Positions 9,341 through 18,207 of a stretch of 64,000 bases of DNA are shown one piece after another (position 1 is the stretch's first letter; each line of letters opens with the position of its first letter). The position numbers were made by a program, and so were the translations under genes. The stretch is from NCBI RefSeq assembly GCF_001700315.1, contig NZ_MASJ01000004.1:1-64000 (forward strand), in the 5' to 3' direction. Below the pieces are notes generated by a model, which worked only from the letters and a program-made list of their open reading frames with translations, ran no database searches and was not told the DNA's origin. Source of the stretch: Caryophanon tenue (lineage in GTDB: Bacteria; Bacillota; Bacilli; Bacillales_A; Planococcaceae).

Positions 9341-9803
9341 TATTTTCGCCTCCAAAGGGGACATTTACATATATGTATATTATGAAAATGTCTCTTTTTT
9401 TAATCCGCAACACCTTTCATAAAAAATTTCTCGTAGGTGTAATGAAGCACCCGCGCAATGTTCCGCTAAGTATTGATTTAAAAGGTACTGGGGGGGTGAT
9501 TCATTCAATTATTGAAAAACCTCTACTTTTATTACCGAACAACGTAATAAAGCATTGACCATTACATTTAACCTATCAACCTTACAAACCTTTAATTAGC
9601 TGCATATTTAAGTCAGTAATGTAACTTTAATGACCTTTGCTTTCAACTTATCAAAACACTGAGAAATTTTTATGAATTATATTTGCTATATAAACGGTCA
9701 TACCGACCTCACAGAATTTATACGCAGCCAATTTAGGAGAGTTAAATAGTTTTTTAAAAAAATTTTATAGGTTTTGTATTTTACAACTGAAAAAATACAA
9801 AAA
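9341..9803. other. Gene-free AT-rich stretch, possible replication origin
   Basis: No convincing gene. A 61-codon ORF at 9373-9558 has no ribosome binding site and no recognisable protein. TTTGTATTTT and AAAAATACAAA (about 9773-9801) form an AT-rich inverted repeat. Lying immediately upstream of the replication protein, it is a reasonable place for its promoter and perhaps an origin, but I see no iteron array. Confidence 0.35.
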
Positions 9804-9832
9804 AGCTACCAACACCTGATGTGTCAGTAGCT
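9804..9832 (-). terminator. Terminator of the zinc-ribbon gene
   Basis: AGCTAC..ACAC pairs with GTGT..GTAGCT around CTGAT; the minus strand continues TTTTTTGTATT. It sits just downstream of the stop at 9882. Confidence 0.75.
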
Positions 9833-9881
9833 CATATTTATATTTTGAGTGCATTTTAATTTAAAGTGGGCGGCATTTCCC

Positions 9882-10127
9882 TCACCATCTAACACAACAG
9901 TTAGGGCACACTATATCCGTAATAGCATAACGACTATCCGTTTCTTGCCATGCCTCACATTTGGCGCAATAAACCTCTTTTATAATATACGTTTCTAGTC
10001 TTGAAAGTTCGATAACCGTTTCATTCTTAATAGATTTATTACTCTTAGATCTTTCATCTATAAGCTGTTTGTTCATAACTAACTGTTGCTGCTCATATAT
10101 TTTACGTACTTCACCATGTTTAGGCAT
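9882..10127 (-). CDS. Small zinc-ribbon protein of unknown function (81 aa)
   Basis: The N-terminal half is charged and probably helical. The C-terminus holds CAKCEAW and, 20 residues on, CPNCCVRW, a two-knuckle zinc ribbon. It has a strong RBS (AGGGGGGAGA, 8 bp before ATG) and its own terminator. It is divergent from the excisionase gene and upstream of the replication protein on the same strand. Small zinc-ribbon proteins are common on plasmids and integrative elements, but I cannot name this one. A role in island gene control or replication is possible. Confidence 0.65.
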   Translation of the reverse strand: MPKHGEVRKIYEQQQLVMNKQLIDERSKSNKSIKNETVIELSRLETYIIKEVYCAKCEAWQETDSRYAITDIVCPNCCVRW

Positions 10128-10349
10128 TGTAATATTCTCCCCCCTTTTGAGCGCTTTTTGATTTATAGTGGCGGGGAATTAATGATTAAACAATAACATT
10201 GTAATATTCCATTAAAAACTTGCACTTACTATTATTTAGCAGTACATAAAAATTTTTTAATACAATTCCTAAACTGTGCTGCACCTACATCGTATAAATT
10301 ATCAGCAGCAATTAATGATATTGTGGCGGGGAGTAATTTATAAAGGAGC
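10128..10349. promoter_or_regulatory. Divergent control region with repeated GTGGCGGGGA
   Basis: Between the zinc-ribbon gene and the excisionase gene, GTGGCGGGGA occurs at 10168-10177 and 10323-10332, each next to an ATTAATGAT-type stretch. The second copy lies just before the excisionase RBS. The G-rich decamer stands out in AT-rich DNA and may be a binding site for an island regulator. The function is inferred. Confidence 0.4.
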
Positions 10350-10355
10350 ATGACT

Positions 10356-10610
10356 ATGACTGTAGAAGTAGCAACAAACGAATTAGAAGATATTATTACG
10401 AAAGCCGTTCAAAAGGCCATACAAGCCGCCCACCATGAATTTATTGATAGTGGGTGGCTGTCATTAAAGGAAGGTGCTAAGTACGCTGGTGTATCTTATA
10501 ACACACTAATGAAATACCGTACACTTGGACTACAAGTATGTGAAATTGATGGTGTAAAGCGTATATCACGTAAGGAAATTGACCGCTTCTTCCAAGAGCA
10601 TAGTTTTTAA
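10356..10610 (+). CDS. Excisionase-like HTH protein
   Basis: An 84-aa protein ending in a winged-helix/MerR-like excisionase domain: WLSLKEGAKYAGVSYNTL.. for the helix-turn-helix and GVKRISRKEIDRFFQEH for the end. Such proteins bind next to the attachment site and direct the integrase toward excision. The gene is 101 bp upstream of the integrase on the same strand. I chose ATG 10356, 8 bp from AAAGGAG, over ATG 10350, which nearly touches the RBS. A plain transcription factor is an alternative, but position next to int favours Xis. Confidence 0.8.
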   Translation: MTVEVATNELEDIITKAVQKAIQAAHHEFIDSGWLSLKEGAKYAGVSYNTLMKYRTLGLQVCEIDGVKRISRKEIDRFFQEHSF

Positions 10611-10620
10611 TTTATGGTGG

Positions 10621-10663
10621 GGATTTACCGTATGATTCGTTATAATAATCATGAGGTAAATCC
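10621..10663. other. Hairpin between excisionase and integrase genes
   Basis: GGATTTACC (10621-10629) pairs with GGTAAATCC (10655-10663), and TGATT (10633-10637) with AATCA (10647-10651). The plus strand continues TCTCTTTTAT. It may act as a partial terminator that lowers integrase expression from the excisionase promoter. Confidence 0.55.
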
Positions 10664-10711
10664 TCTCTTTTATCATTTGCCCCCGCAACTGATTTAGGAG
10701 GAAATACTGAC

Positions 10712-11878
10712 ATGACTAAAAAGAAAGTATCACCAATAAAAGCCTACAAACTAAAGAACGGCGAAACACGATATGAATTCCCTGCATATTTAGGGGTTGA
10801 TCCACTAACAGGTAAACAAAAGCGTACAATGAAACGTGGCTTTAAAACACGTAAAGAGGCTGAATTAGCGCTTGCCCGTATTAAGCTAGAAGTAGCGAGC
10901 GGAACATATAAGCAAGAGCGTGTCGAAACGTATCAGGAGCTTTATGACCTTTGGGTGGTTCAATATGAAAATACTGTAGAGGAAAGTACATTCGTTAAAA
11001 CAACAGGCCTATTTCGAAATCATATACTCCCTTCAATGGGCGCTTACAAGATTGAAAAGATTACGATTGATATATGCCAAAAGCATGTAAATGAGTGGGC
11101 GGGAAAGCTAAAAAAGTTCCGTACAGTGAAGTCATATGCAGCAAAGGTATTAGACTTTGCAGTAAAGCGTGGCTACCTTCAAACGAACCCTTTCATGCAT
11201 GTTGAAACGGCTATTAAGAAAAAAGCGATTGTAAAAGATGATGAGGAAGCGGAAAACTTCTACACAAAAGAGCAGCTCATTGAATTTCTTTCATGTTTAG
11301 AGAAAGAAAGCAATTATAAAGCGTATGCATTATTCCGATTATTAGCGTTTAGCGGCATGCGTAAAGGTGAAGCACTTGCTTTAACATGGAATGATCTAAA
11401 CTTCACTACAAACGAGCTGCGCATTAATAAAGCCTTATCACGCGGGAAAGATAATCAACTATATGTAAAATCAACTAAAACTGGCGTGGCTCGTACAATT
11501 AAAATGGACGATAAAACAATGGCTGTTATGAAAGAATGGAAAAAGCGTCAAAAGCAAGATTACTTAGTGCTTGGCTTTAATACGATGCAGCCAAAACAAC
11601 TTGTATTCAGTAATGAAGTAAATGAATATTTACAGCCTACGAAAACACGTAAGTGGATTTTACATGTGCAAAAGAAATATAAGCTAGGCACAATTACAAC
11701 ACATGGCTTGCGTCATACACATTGTTCACTCTTATTCGAAGCGGGTGCTAGTTTAAAAGAAGTACAGGATCGTTTAGGTCATAGTGATGTTCAAACGACA
11801 ATGAACATCTATGCACACGTAACGAAAAAGGCGAAAGAAGAGGCTATTATGAAGTTTGCGAGCTATCTTGAAATGTAA
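10712..11878 (+). CDS. int: Tyrosine integrase of the ssrA island
   Basis: A 388-aa integrase of the Tn916/phage type. The N-terminal part has an AP2-like arm-binding segment (PAYLGVDPLTGKQKR..), a SAM-like core-binding domain from about 70 to 160, and a catalytic domain with Arg217, Lys255, His331, Arg334, His357 and Tyr367. All six catalytic residues are present, so it should be active. The RBS is AGGAGGAAATACTGAC-ATG. The gene ends about 135 bp from the right att copy, and arm-type repeats follow its stop. It recombines an att site with the 3' end of ssrA. The partner element's decayed integrase is seen at 1-140. Confidence 0.96.
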   Translation: MTKKKVSPIKAYKLKNGETRYEFPAYLGVDPLTGKQKRTMKRGFKTRKEAELALARIKLEVASGTYKQERVETYQELYDLWVVQYENTVEESTFVKTTGLFRNHILPSMGAYKIEKITIDICQKHVNEWAGKLKKFRTVKSYAAKVLDFAVKRGYLQTNPFMHVETAIKKKAIVKDDEEAENFYTKEQLIEFLSCLEKESNYKAYALFRLLAFSGMRKGEALALTWNDLNFTTNELRINKALSRGKDNQLYVKSTKTGVARTIKMDDKTMAVMKEWKKRQKQDYLVLGFNTMQPKQLVFSNEVNEYLQPTKTRKWILHVQKKYKLGTITTHGLRHTHCSLLFEAGASLKEVQDRLGHSDVQTTMNIYAHVTKKAKEEAIMKFASYLEM

Positions 11879-11882
11879 TTTT

Positions 11883-11913
11883 CGACTACGTTTTGACTAC
11901 GTTTTTGACTACG
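11883..11913. repeat. Right arm-type repeats (three copies)
   Basis: CGACTACG (11883-11890), TGACTACG (11894-11901) and TGACTACG (11906-11913) are direct repeats about 11-12 bp apart, just after the integrase stop. They match two copies at the left end (341-360). The likely role is binding of the integrase N-terminal domain. Confidence 0.7.
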
Positions 11914-11956
11914 TTCGTTTGATATTCATTGAAATTGCTTGATAAATAAAAAACGC

Positions 11957-11983
11957 CAAAACCCTTATTTATCAAGGGTTTTG
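11957..11983. terminator. Terminator downstream of ssrA, inside the island
   Basis: CAAAACCCTT (11957-11966) pairs with AAGGGTTTTG (11974-11983). On the minus strand GGCGTTTTTT follows, so it can end tmRNA transcription. It lies on the island side of the att site and probably replaced the host's original ssrA terminator at integration. Confidence 0.8.
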
Positions 11984-12013
11984 ACATCTGTTGAAATCGT
12001 ATGATTCCATAAA

Positions 12014-12037
12014 ATGGAGACGGCGGGAGTCGAACCC
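12014..12037. repeat. Right attachment-site copy within ssrA
   Basis: Identical to 266-289. On the minus strand it reads as the T-stem/loop and the 3' acceptor strand of tmRNA, so integration keeps ssrA intact. Confidence 0.9.
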
Positions 12038-12368
12038 GCGTCCAGAAGCTCCAATACGCCGGCTTCTACGCGTGTAGTCTACCTATTTACAATTCGCGCT
12101 TCCTTATGCCGGTAAACAGGCGTCCAGAGCGCTAACCTACTGTCTTCTTACTACTGACTCAGGTGGCACCAGTAATCGTATCCCACTAAAGTTGAGTCCG
12201 GGATTTCTGCACATGGGCGATGCAAAAGCCGAACGCCTACGAGCTTACGCTGCGAAAGCTAAGTTTTGTTGTTTGCCAGTTATTATATAACTTCCGTTGA
12301 TGACGAAGACGAGACCTCCGACGCGCGACCAGAGCTTGAACCACCCCTGTCGAATCCGTAACGTCCCC
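12015..12368 (-). ncRNA. ssrA: Transfer-messenger RNA (tmRNA)
   Basis: The 5' end GGGGACGTTACGG and the 3' end ..GTTCGACTCCCGCCGTCTCCA give the tRNA-like acceptor stem and T-arm. The reading frame at 12245-12277 (minus strand) encodes the tag GKQQNLAFAA followed by TAA, with the usual alanine from charged tmRNA in front. Length (about 354 nt) fits a Bacillales tmRNA. It rescues stalled ribosomes together with SmpB, encoded next door. The template does not encode the terminal CCA: after the discriminator A come T's that belong to the island side. In B. subtilis the CCA is encoded, so here it must be added by the CCA enzyme. Confidence 0.97.
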
Positions 12369-12474
12369 GAATAAAATCGAGGTGCAGTCGTGAAACTGCG
12401 ACGGCAATAGTGAAACAACGCACTATTGTAAATCAGTACCGTATGAGTAGATACTGCTGGCTAAATGTATATTT

Positions 12475-12503
12475 AGTATAAGACAAAGAACGTCAAACTT
12501 CAA
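12475..12503 (-). promoter_or_regulatory. Candidate ssrA promoter
   Basis: On the minus strand TTGAAG (12498-12503) and TATACT (12475-12480) are separated by 17 bp. Transcription would start about 100 nt before the mature 5' end, which then needs RNase P processing. TTTACA/TATTGC closer to the gene is a weaker alternative. Confidence 0.45.
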
Positions 12504-12564
12504 GTAAAAAGCGCTTCATACCGCGAAAAAGCTTCTGTTTTTTGCGGATGAGGCGCTTATTTGA

Positions 12565-13032
12565 CTATTGAATCGTCGCTTCGTATTGTGCCATGGCATC
12601 AATGACATGGACATGTACTTTGGCGATGTCATCTTGTAAAGCATAACGTGTTTTCCAGTTGCGCTCTGTTAATGTTTTTAAATCAGCAAGGGCTGCATCA
12701 ATTTCCTTTTTCACCGCTTCATCTGTCGTTTCAGCGTAGGCTGCATTTAATTGCGTTTCGATATAGTTAAAGCTTTTCGCATTCATTGCGATTGGCGTTG
12801 ATTGCTCGCCCCACGCTTCGCCTAACCCTTCCGCAATCACTTCGTTGGCGTTGTCATTGTCTTTTAATGATGTCGCCAACGCTTTAAAGTCCTTTGCATG
12901 TTGCGCCTCTGCTTGGTACGTAATGACCGGTGAGAACGAAATATGTGATTGTGGGAATAACCACGTAATCCCAAAATAAAAACAGATAATCGCTAACACG
13001 AAACTAATTTTATTAATCGTACTTGTTTTCAT
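12565..13032 (-). CDS. Unknown membrane-anchored protein (155 aa)
   Basis: I do not recognise the family. One N-terminal hydrophobic segment (about residues 8-26, ISFVLAIICFYFGITWLF) should anchor the protein or act as a signal peptide. The rest is a soluble, mostly helical, Ala-rich domain exposed outside, with no cysteines or catalytic motif. It lies between ssrA and smpB, 12 bp downstream of smpB, so it is probably cotranscribed with smpB. The RBS is TAGGAG before ATG 13032. Its position suggests a lineage-specific insertion in the smpB operon, without indicating a link to trans-translation. Confidence 0.8.
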   Translation of the reverse strand: MKTSTINKISFVLAIICFYFGITWLFPQSHISFSPVITYQAEAQHAKDFKALATSLKDNDNANEVIAEGLGEAWGEQSTPIAMNAKSFNYIETQLNAAYAETTDEAVKKEIDAALADLKTLTERNWKTRYALQDDIAKVHVHVIDAMAQYEATIQ

Positions 13033-13044
13033 TGTCTACTCCTA

Positions 13045-13509
13045 CTAGTGTTGACGCTCTTTGAAAGCACGTTCAACATCACGTTTTGCTTCTTTTTTCT
13101 TCAAGTCGTTACGCTTATCGTAATCTTTCTTCCCTTTACCTAAGCCAATTAATAGCTTCGCATAGCCATCTTTAATATACATTTTTAATGGCACAAGCGT
13201 GTAGCCATCGCGCTTTACTTTGCCGATTAAATCATCAATTTGCTTGCGGTGTAACAATAATTTACGGTGACGTAATGGGTCATGGTTAAAGCGATTTCCT
13301 TGTTCAAAGTGGCTAATATGCATGTTTTGTACCCATGCTTCGCCGCCTTTAATTTGGATATACGATTCTTTCAACTGCACACGCGCCGCACGAACCGCCT
13401 TAATTTCTGTTCCTGTTAGTACCATACCAGCTTCATATGTGTCTTCAATAAAATAGTCGTGGCTTGCTTTTTTATTTTGTGCAAGCACATTACCAGTTCC
13501 TTTTGCCAT
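13045..13509 (-). CDS. smpB: SsrA-binding protein SmpB
   Basis: A 154-aa protein with the SmpB signatures: [26 protein letters not shown] near the start, the [16 protein letters not shown] stretch, and the C-terminal [25 protein letters not shown] helix that enters the decoding centre. It binds the tRNA-like part of tmRNA and is required for trans-translation. ATG 13509 is chosen because GAGGTG lies before it; upstream codons overlap the RBS. It lies 49 bp downstream of rnr, whose product degrades the defective mRNAs released by this pathway. Confidence 0.97.
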   Translation of the reverse strand: MAKGTGNVLAQNKKASHDYFIEDTYEAGMVLTGTEIKAVRAARVQLKESYIQIKGGEAWVQNMHISHFEQGNRFNHDPLRHRKLLLHRKQIDDLIGKVKRDGYTLVPLKMYIKDGYAKLLIGLGKGKKDYDKRNDLKKKEAKRDVERAFKERQH

Positions 13510-13558
13510 CCTAAACACCTCATTACAATCGGGACAAGCAAGCTTGCCCCTGCATCAA

Positions 13559-15940
13559 TTATTTTTTCTTTTTCTTCTTCTTCGCGATACCTTCATAAAA
13601 CTTTGGCCCGTCTGACGTTTTCTGTCCGCGTGGGTCTTGTTTATCTTTGCGCTTACCTTCGCGTAGGCTCTTACTGCTACCTAGACGCTTTTTCTCGCCA
13701 CCTGTATTTGACGGGCGACGTTCAGAACGCTCTGTATCACGGCGTTTTTTCGGACGACCTGCTTGTACAACGCGTGGTGCTTCTACGCGGCGGCGCTCAC
13801 GGTTTGAGACCATGCCAACTACATGGAAATCAATTGACGACTCATCTAAGTTAACCGCTGTTACTTCGATTTCCACCTCATCACCAATACGGAATTGACG
13901 GCGGTGACGCTCGCCAATTAACGACATCGAACGTTCATCAAAGCGGTAGTAATCATCCGTCATTTCACGCATATGCACTAAGCCTTCAATCGTATTTTCC
14001 AGCTCAATAAACATACCGAAGTTTGTGACAGAAGACACGATACCATTGAAGTGCTCGCCCACTTTATCAACCATAAACTGTGCTTTCTTCAGCGCATCTA
14101 CATCACGCTCTGCATCTACTGCACGACGCTCACGTTTTGACGTATGGTCAGCAATTTCATCCATGACAGCATCCCATTTTTCAATCGTTGCACTTGATGT
14201 ATCACCATTCACTAAATATGTGCGAATTAAACGGTGCACAATTAAGTCTGGGTAACGACGAATTGGTGACGTAAAGTGCGTATAGAAGTCCGCTGATAAA
14301 CCGAAGTGTCCAAGTGAATCCGGCGAGTATTTCGCTTGTTGTAACGAGCGAAGTAGCATCGTTGAAATAACTGGCTCTTCCGGCATACCTTCGATTTTTT
14401 TAATAATATCTTGTAGTGCTTTCGGATGCACCGATGCACCTGAGCCTTTAATAATTAAGCCGAAGTTCGTCACAAATTCAAAGAAGCGTTGTAACTTCTC
14501 TGGTTTTGGGTCTTCGTGAATACGGTAAATAAACGGCACATTCATCCAGTGGAAATGCTCAGCAACCGTTTCATTCGCAACAAGCATAAACTCTTCAATT
14601 AAACGCTCAGCAACCGTACGTTCACGTAGCACAATTTCTGACGGCCACCCATCTTCATCGACTAACACTTTTGATTCTTTAAAGTCAAAGTCAATTGCAC
14701 CGCGTGTCATACGGCGATTACGTAAAATTTGTGCAAGCTCTGCCATTCGTTCAAATAATGGAATCAATGGCTCATAACGCTCTACTAGCTCTGGATGCTC
14801 GTCACGGTTTTCTAAAATATGATACACATCTGTATACGTCATACGCTCTGTCGTGTTAATAACACTTTGGAAAATCTCGTGGCTTACAACTTGTCCAGCT
14901 TCATCAATAATCATTTCACATGATAATACTAAACGGTCCACTTGTGGGTTTAACGAACAAATACCATTTGATAAACGATGTGGAATCATCGGAATTACGC
15001 GGTCCGCTAAATAAACAGATGTCGCACGTTCATATGCTTCATTGTCTAAAATAGAGTTTTCTGTTACGTAATAACTAACGTCTGCAATGTGTACGCCTAA
15101 TTTATACGTACCATCGTCATTTTTCGTTACCGTTACCGCATCATCTAAGTCTTTTGCGTCCGCGCCATCAATCGTAACAATCGTTTCGTTACGTAAATCA
15201 CGACGTCCAACTAAATCAGCTTCACTAATTTCCTCTGGTACCTCTGCCGCTGCATCGACAACCTCTTGTGGAAACTCTGGTGGAATCCCATGCTTATAAA
15301 TAATCGATAAAATATCGACACCTGGGTCATTTCGGTGACCTAAAATTTGTGTAACCATTCCCGTTGCCGATTTATTATCTTCTGGCCATTGCGTAATTTC
15401 CACGACAACTTTATGTCCTTCAATCGCACCAAGTGTATGTTCTTTCGCAATAAAAATGTCCATTGATAATTTTTTGTCATCTGGCACAACGAAGCCAAAA
15501 CCACGGTTTGCTTCAAATGTCCCGACAAGCGTTGATTGTCCGCGCTCAACAATTTTTGTGACGCTACCTTCACGACGATCACCCGATGTTTCTTTTTGAA
15601 CACGTACTAAAACGATATCGCCATTCATCGCACCATTTGTTTCTGTTGGTGGAATAAAAATGTCATCCATCCCTTGTTCTTCTGGTGCTACGAAACCGAA
15701 GCCCTTTTGGTGACCAATAAATTTACCACGTAGGAAATTCATTTGTTTTGGTAAACCGTAACGATTTGAGCGTGAACGTACAATATGACCTTGCGCTTCC
15801 ATACGCACAAGTGTTTTCACTAACTCTTTAAATTCTGTTGCATCTTCTAATTGTAATAATTCCTCAAGCTCATTTACTGTTGACGCTTGAAAATCTTCTT
15901 CATTCATTACCGCTAAAATGCGGTCTTGTAAATTTGTCAT
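13559..15940 (-). CDS. rnr: Ribonuclease R
   Basis: About 793 aa, a 3'-5' exoribonuclease. Order: winged-helix N-terminus, two cold-shock RNA-binding domains (GFGFV motifs near 80-90 and 150-160), RNB catalytic domain with [14 protein letters not shown], an S1 domain ([16 protein letters not shown]..), and a long basic tail ending in KKKKKKK. The basic tail helps bind structured RNA and tmRNA-stalled ribosomes. The start ATG 15940 follows GGGGAGGGG; the longer frame would overlap the est stop without an RBS. Neighbouring est, smpB and secG match the B. subtilis order. Confidence 0.96.
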   Translation of the reverse strand: MTNLQDRILAVMNEEDFQASTVNELEELLQLEDATEFKELVKTLVRMEAQGHIVRSRSNRYGLPKQMNFLRGKFIGHQKGFGFVAPEEQGMDDIFIPPTETNGAMNGDIVLVRVQKETSGDRREGSVTKIVERGQSTLVGTFEANRGFGFVVPDDKKLSMDIFIAKEHTLGAIEGHKVVVEITQWPEDNKSATGMVTQILGHRNDPGVDILSIIYKHGIPPEFPQEVVDAAAEVPEEISEADLVGRRDLRNETIVTIDGADAKDLDDAVTVTKNDDGTYKLGVHIADVSYYVTENSILDNEAYERATSVYLADRVIPMIPHRLSNGICSLNPQVDRLVLSCEMIIDEAGQVVSHEIFQSVINTTERMTYTDVYHILENRDEHPELVERYEPLIPLFERMAELAQILRNRRMTRGAIDFDFKESKVLVDEDGWPSEIVLRERTVAERLIEEFMLVANETVAEHFHWMNVPFIYRIHEDPKPEKLQRFFEFVTNFGLIIKGSGASVHPKALQDIIKKIEGMPEEPVISTMLLRSLQQAKYSPDSLGHFGLSADFYTHFTSPIRRYPDLIVHRLIRTYLVNGDTSSATIEKWDAVMDEIADHTSKRERRAVDAERDVDALKKAQFMVDKVGEHFNGIVSSVTNFGMFIELENTIEGLVHMREMTDDYYRFDERSMSLIGERHRRQFRIGDEVEIEVTAVNLDESSIDFHVVGMVSNRERRRVEAPRVVQAGRPKKRRDTERSERRPSNTGGEKKRLGSSKSLREGKRKDKQDPRGQKTSDGPKFYEGIAKKKKKKK

Positions 15941-15969
15941 TAAATAATTCCCCTCCCCTTTTAGGGATG

Positions 15970-16716
15970 TTAAATTTGCCAATCTAGCGTTTCTAAAAAG
16001 GCATATATATCTTCATGTAGCTGCGCCTTCTCATTACTTAACGTAATGACATGCGTCGCTTCTTCATACCACTTTATTTCTTTATATGTCGATTCCGCTG
16101 TTTCATAAATATACGTAGCAGAATTCGGATCAATAATTTCGTCATGTCGTGCTTGTACAACAAATAATGGTGTGTACAATTCATCAACTTCTTCACGCAC
16201 ACTGTACACAAAATCACGTAATTGTGATAGTGATGGCATACCTTGCTCACGAATCATCGCTACTTCGTCGTCGATTACGGCTTCGTCCTTGCCTTCAAAG
16301 CGTTTGTATTCTGACGCATATTTGAGCACACCCTCAAACATGATATCGGTTGTGCGCATTGACATTGGCGCACACATCGTCACAATACCCGTTACTGGCT
16401 TATTTAAAGCAAGTTTTAAGGACATTACGCCACCGAGTGACAAACCGCATACCGCAATTTGTGTGTAGCCTGCATCACGTAACTGTTCGTAGGCCGCTAA
16501 CACATCTGCCCACCATTGTGATGGATTTGTTTCAATTAATTGTTCTGGCGCAACGCCATGTCCGCGATAATGCGGCGCTAAACTTGTATAGCCCTTCTTT
16601 TCTAAAAAGCGCCCAAGCATGCGCACATCAGCCGAGCTACCGGTAAATCCATGCAATAACAGCACGGCACGGTCTCCTGCCTCAAAGAAAAATGGTTGTT
16701 GTATGATTGTTTTCAT
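15970..16716 (-). CDS. est: Carboxylesterase (Est30/YvaK type)
   Basis: A 248-aa alpha/beta hydrolase. The nucleophile is Ser93 in GLSLGG; Asp192 (ARHDEIID) and His222 (ATHVIT) complete the triad at nearly the same positions as in Geobacillus Est30. HGFTGSS near residue 22 forms the oxyanion hole. It cleaves short- to medium-chain esters, and the natural substrate is unknown. It is the gene before rnr in the same operon, as in other Bacillales. Confidence 0.95.
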   Translation of the reverse strand: MKTIIQQPFFFEAGDRAVLLLHGFTGSSADVRMLGRFLEKKGYTSLAPHYRGHGVAPEQLIETNPSQWWADVLAAYEQLRDAGYTQIAVCGLSLGGVMSLKLALNKPVTGIVTMCAPMSMRTTDIMFEGVLKYASEYKRFEGKDEAVIDDEVAMIREQGMPSLSQLRDFVYSVREEVDELYTPLFVVQARHDEIIDPNSATYIYETAESTYKEIKWYEEATHVITLSNEKAQLHEDIYAFLETLDWQI

Positions 16717-16864
16717 AATTGGAGCCCTCCAACAACTTGCAGTAATACTTCTATTATAAGCGGAAAGATCGCTTTTGTACGGTTTTCAACCTTTTTTCAA
16801 GCGATTAAAATTGAGGGTTAATATGAGCTGGAGTAGAAATGTTCGTCGGAGTTGTAAAAAGAAA

Positions 16865-16893
16865 GCACCTAACCACAAGGCTGGGTCAGGCGC
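16865..16893 (-). terminator. Terminator of secG
   Basis: GCACCTAACC (16865-16874) pairs with GGTCAGGCGC (16884-16893), 10 bp with two G-U pairs on the minus strand, followed by TTTCTTTTTAC. It separates secG from est. Confidence 0.7.
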
Positions 16894-16909
16894 GTTGTAT
16901 AACAATCGA

Positions 16910-17137
16910 TTAAATTTTCGTAATAGCAATCGTTAATACGAAGAAACATACACCTAACACAATTGTTACTCGGTGCAAAATTAAATCCATACCACGTGCT
17001 TTCTGTTTACCGAAAAGTTGTTCAGCCCCACCCGAGATGGCACCTGACAAACCTGTACTTTTACCTGATTGTAATAAAACTACGACGATAATGGCTAAAG
17101 AAACAATAATCAATAGCGCCATTAAAACTTCATGCAT
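16910..17137 (-). CDS. secG: Protein translocase subunit SecG
   Basis: 75 aa with two membrane helices (about residues 3-22 and 52-72) joined by the conserved [26 protein letters not shown] loop. SecG assists SecYEG in protein export. ATG 17137 follows GGGAGGTGCAAAT; upstream in-frame codons lie inside the RBS. The size and position before est-rnr-smpB fit Bacillales. Confidence 0.95.
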   Translation of the reverse strand: MHEVLMALLIIVSLAIIVVVLLQSGKSTGLSGAISGGAEQLFGKQKARGMDLILHRVTIVLGVCFFVLTIAITKI

Positions 17138-17274
17138 ATTTGCACCTCCCAATTTGAAACTTCACAACACTCTACATTATAACAAATCCCTGTGTTAATG
17201 ACAATGTTTCCCTGCCGTACGCGTAAATGTTTTTATGACTCGTTTCAATATTTCTTCATAATAATCAAAAGTAG

Positions 17275-17303
17275 TTGACGTACCACGACAAATAATCTAT
17301 CAT
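17275..17303 (+). promoter_or_regulatory. Promoter of the ssuB-like ABC operon
   Basis: TTGACG (17275-17280), 17-bp spacer, TATCAT (17298-17303). It lies 55 bp before the ATG at 17359 and fits a vegetative sigma-A promoter. Confidence 0.7.
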
Positions 17304-17358
17304 CAATTCATAGTAATAAACTATGTTTTATAAGAAATTTGGAGGAATCATATATACT

Positions 17359-18207
17359 ATGACCGAAAATCATATTACATTACGGAATTTGCACAAAGCA
17401 TTTGACGTAAAAAAAAGCGATCCTGTTATCGCGCTCGACAACGTAAACTTTACAATTCAAAAAGGTGAATTCATTTCACTGCTCGGTCCGTCCGGCTGTG
17501 GAAAGTCTACCCTCTTAAATATTATTGCCGGCTTAGAAAAACAAACTTCGGGTGATGTACTTGTAAATGGCCAACCAGTAAAAGGCCCAGGCAATGACCG
17601 CATTGTTGTGTTCCAAGAGTCTGGGCTATTCCCGTGGATGAGCGTTATTGATAACGTGATGTACGGCTTACTCATTAAAGGCATGCCAAAAAAGCAAGCG
17701 CATGCAAAAGCGATGGAATGGTTATCAAAAGTTCATTTAACCAAATTCGCAAATGCCCAGCCACATGAATTATCAGGCGGTATGAAGCAACGTGTTGCAA
17801 TTGCACGTGCGCTCGTAATGGACCCAGAAATCTTATTGATGGATGAGCCATTCGCAGCACTTGATGAACAAACACGTATGGTGCTACATACAGAGCTTGA
17901 AAATTTATGGCGTGAAACGAAGAAAACGATTATTTTCGTGACACATAACATTCGTGAAGCTGTCGTATTATCAGATCGCATCGTGCTAATGAAAACGCGT
18001 CCAGGTGGCATGAAAAATGTATACGACGTTCAAGCAGCGCGTCCACGTACAGCGGATAGTTTAACGATTAACTTAGAAAATCGTATTTTAGAAGAACTCC
18101 AGCAAGAGATGGAGAAAGTATTGAAGGAGGAGTTCGGCAGTGAGTACAGCCTTAAAACGAATCGGGTTCATAGTGATCCTGATCGCGATATGGGAAGCAA
18201 TATCTAA
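17359..18207 (+). CDS. ABC transporter ATPase, nitrate/sulfonate/taurine type
   Basis: A 282-aa SsuB/TauB-type ATPase: Walker A GPSGCGKST, Q-loop VFQESGLFPW, signature LSGGMKQR, Walker B ILLMDEP and the switch His in FVTHNIREAV. It powers import of small anions such as sulfonates, taurine, nitrate or a thiamine precursor; sequence alone does not separate these. ATG 17359 follows GGAGGAATC. Its 3' end overlaps the permease gene by 68 bp. A binding protein completes the operon. Confidence 0.9.
   Translation: MTENHITLRNLHKAFDVKKSDPVIALDNVNFTIQKGEFISLLGPSGCGKSTLLNIIAGLEKQTSGDVLVNGQPVKGPGNDRIVVFQESGLFPWMSVIDNVMYGLLIKGMPKKQAHAKAMEWLSKVHLTKFANAQPHELSGGMKQRVAIARALVMDPEILLMDEPFAALDEQTRMVLHTELENLWRETKKTIIFVTHNIREAVVLSDRIVLMKTRPGGMKNVYDVQAARPRTADSLTINLENRILEELQQEMEKVLKEEFGSEYSLKTNRVHSDPDRDMGSNI

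Noticed and set aside
9373-9558. 61-codon plus-strand ORF between replicase and zinc-ribbon gene
   Set aside because: No ribosome binding site and no recognisable protein features.
13459-13898. Plus-strand ORFs opposite rnr and smpB
   Set aside because: Shadows of rnr/smpB; Ser/Arg-rich composition from the antisense of a lysine-rich tail.
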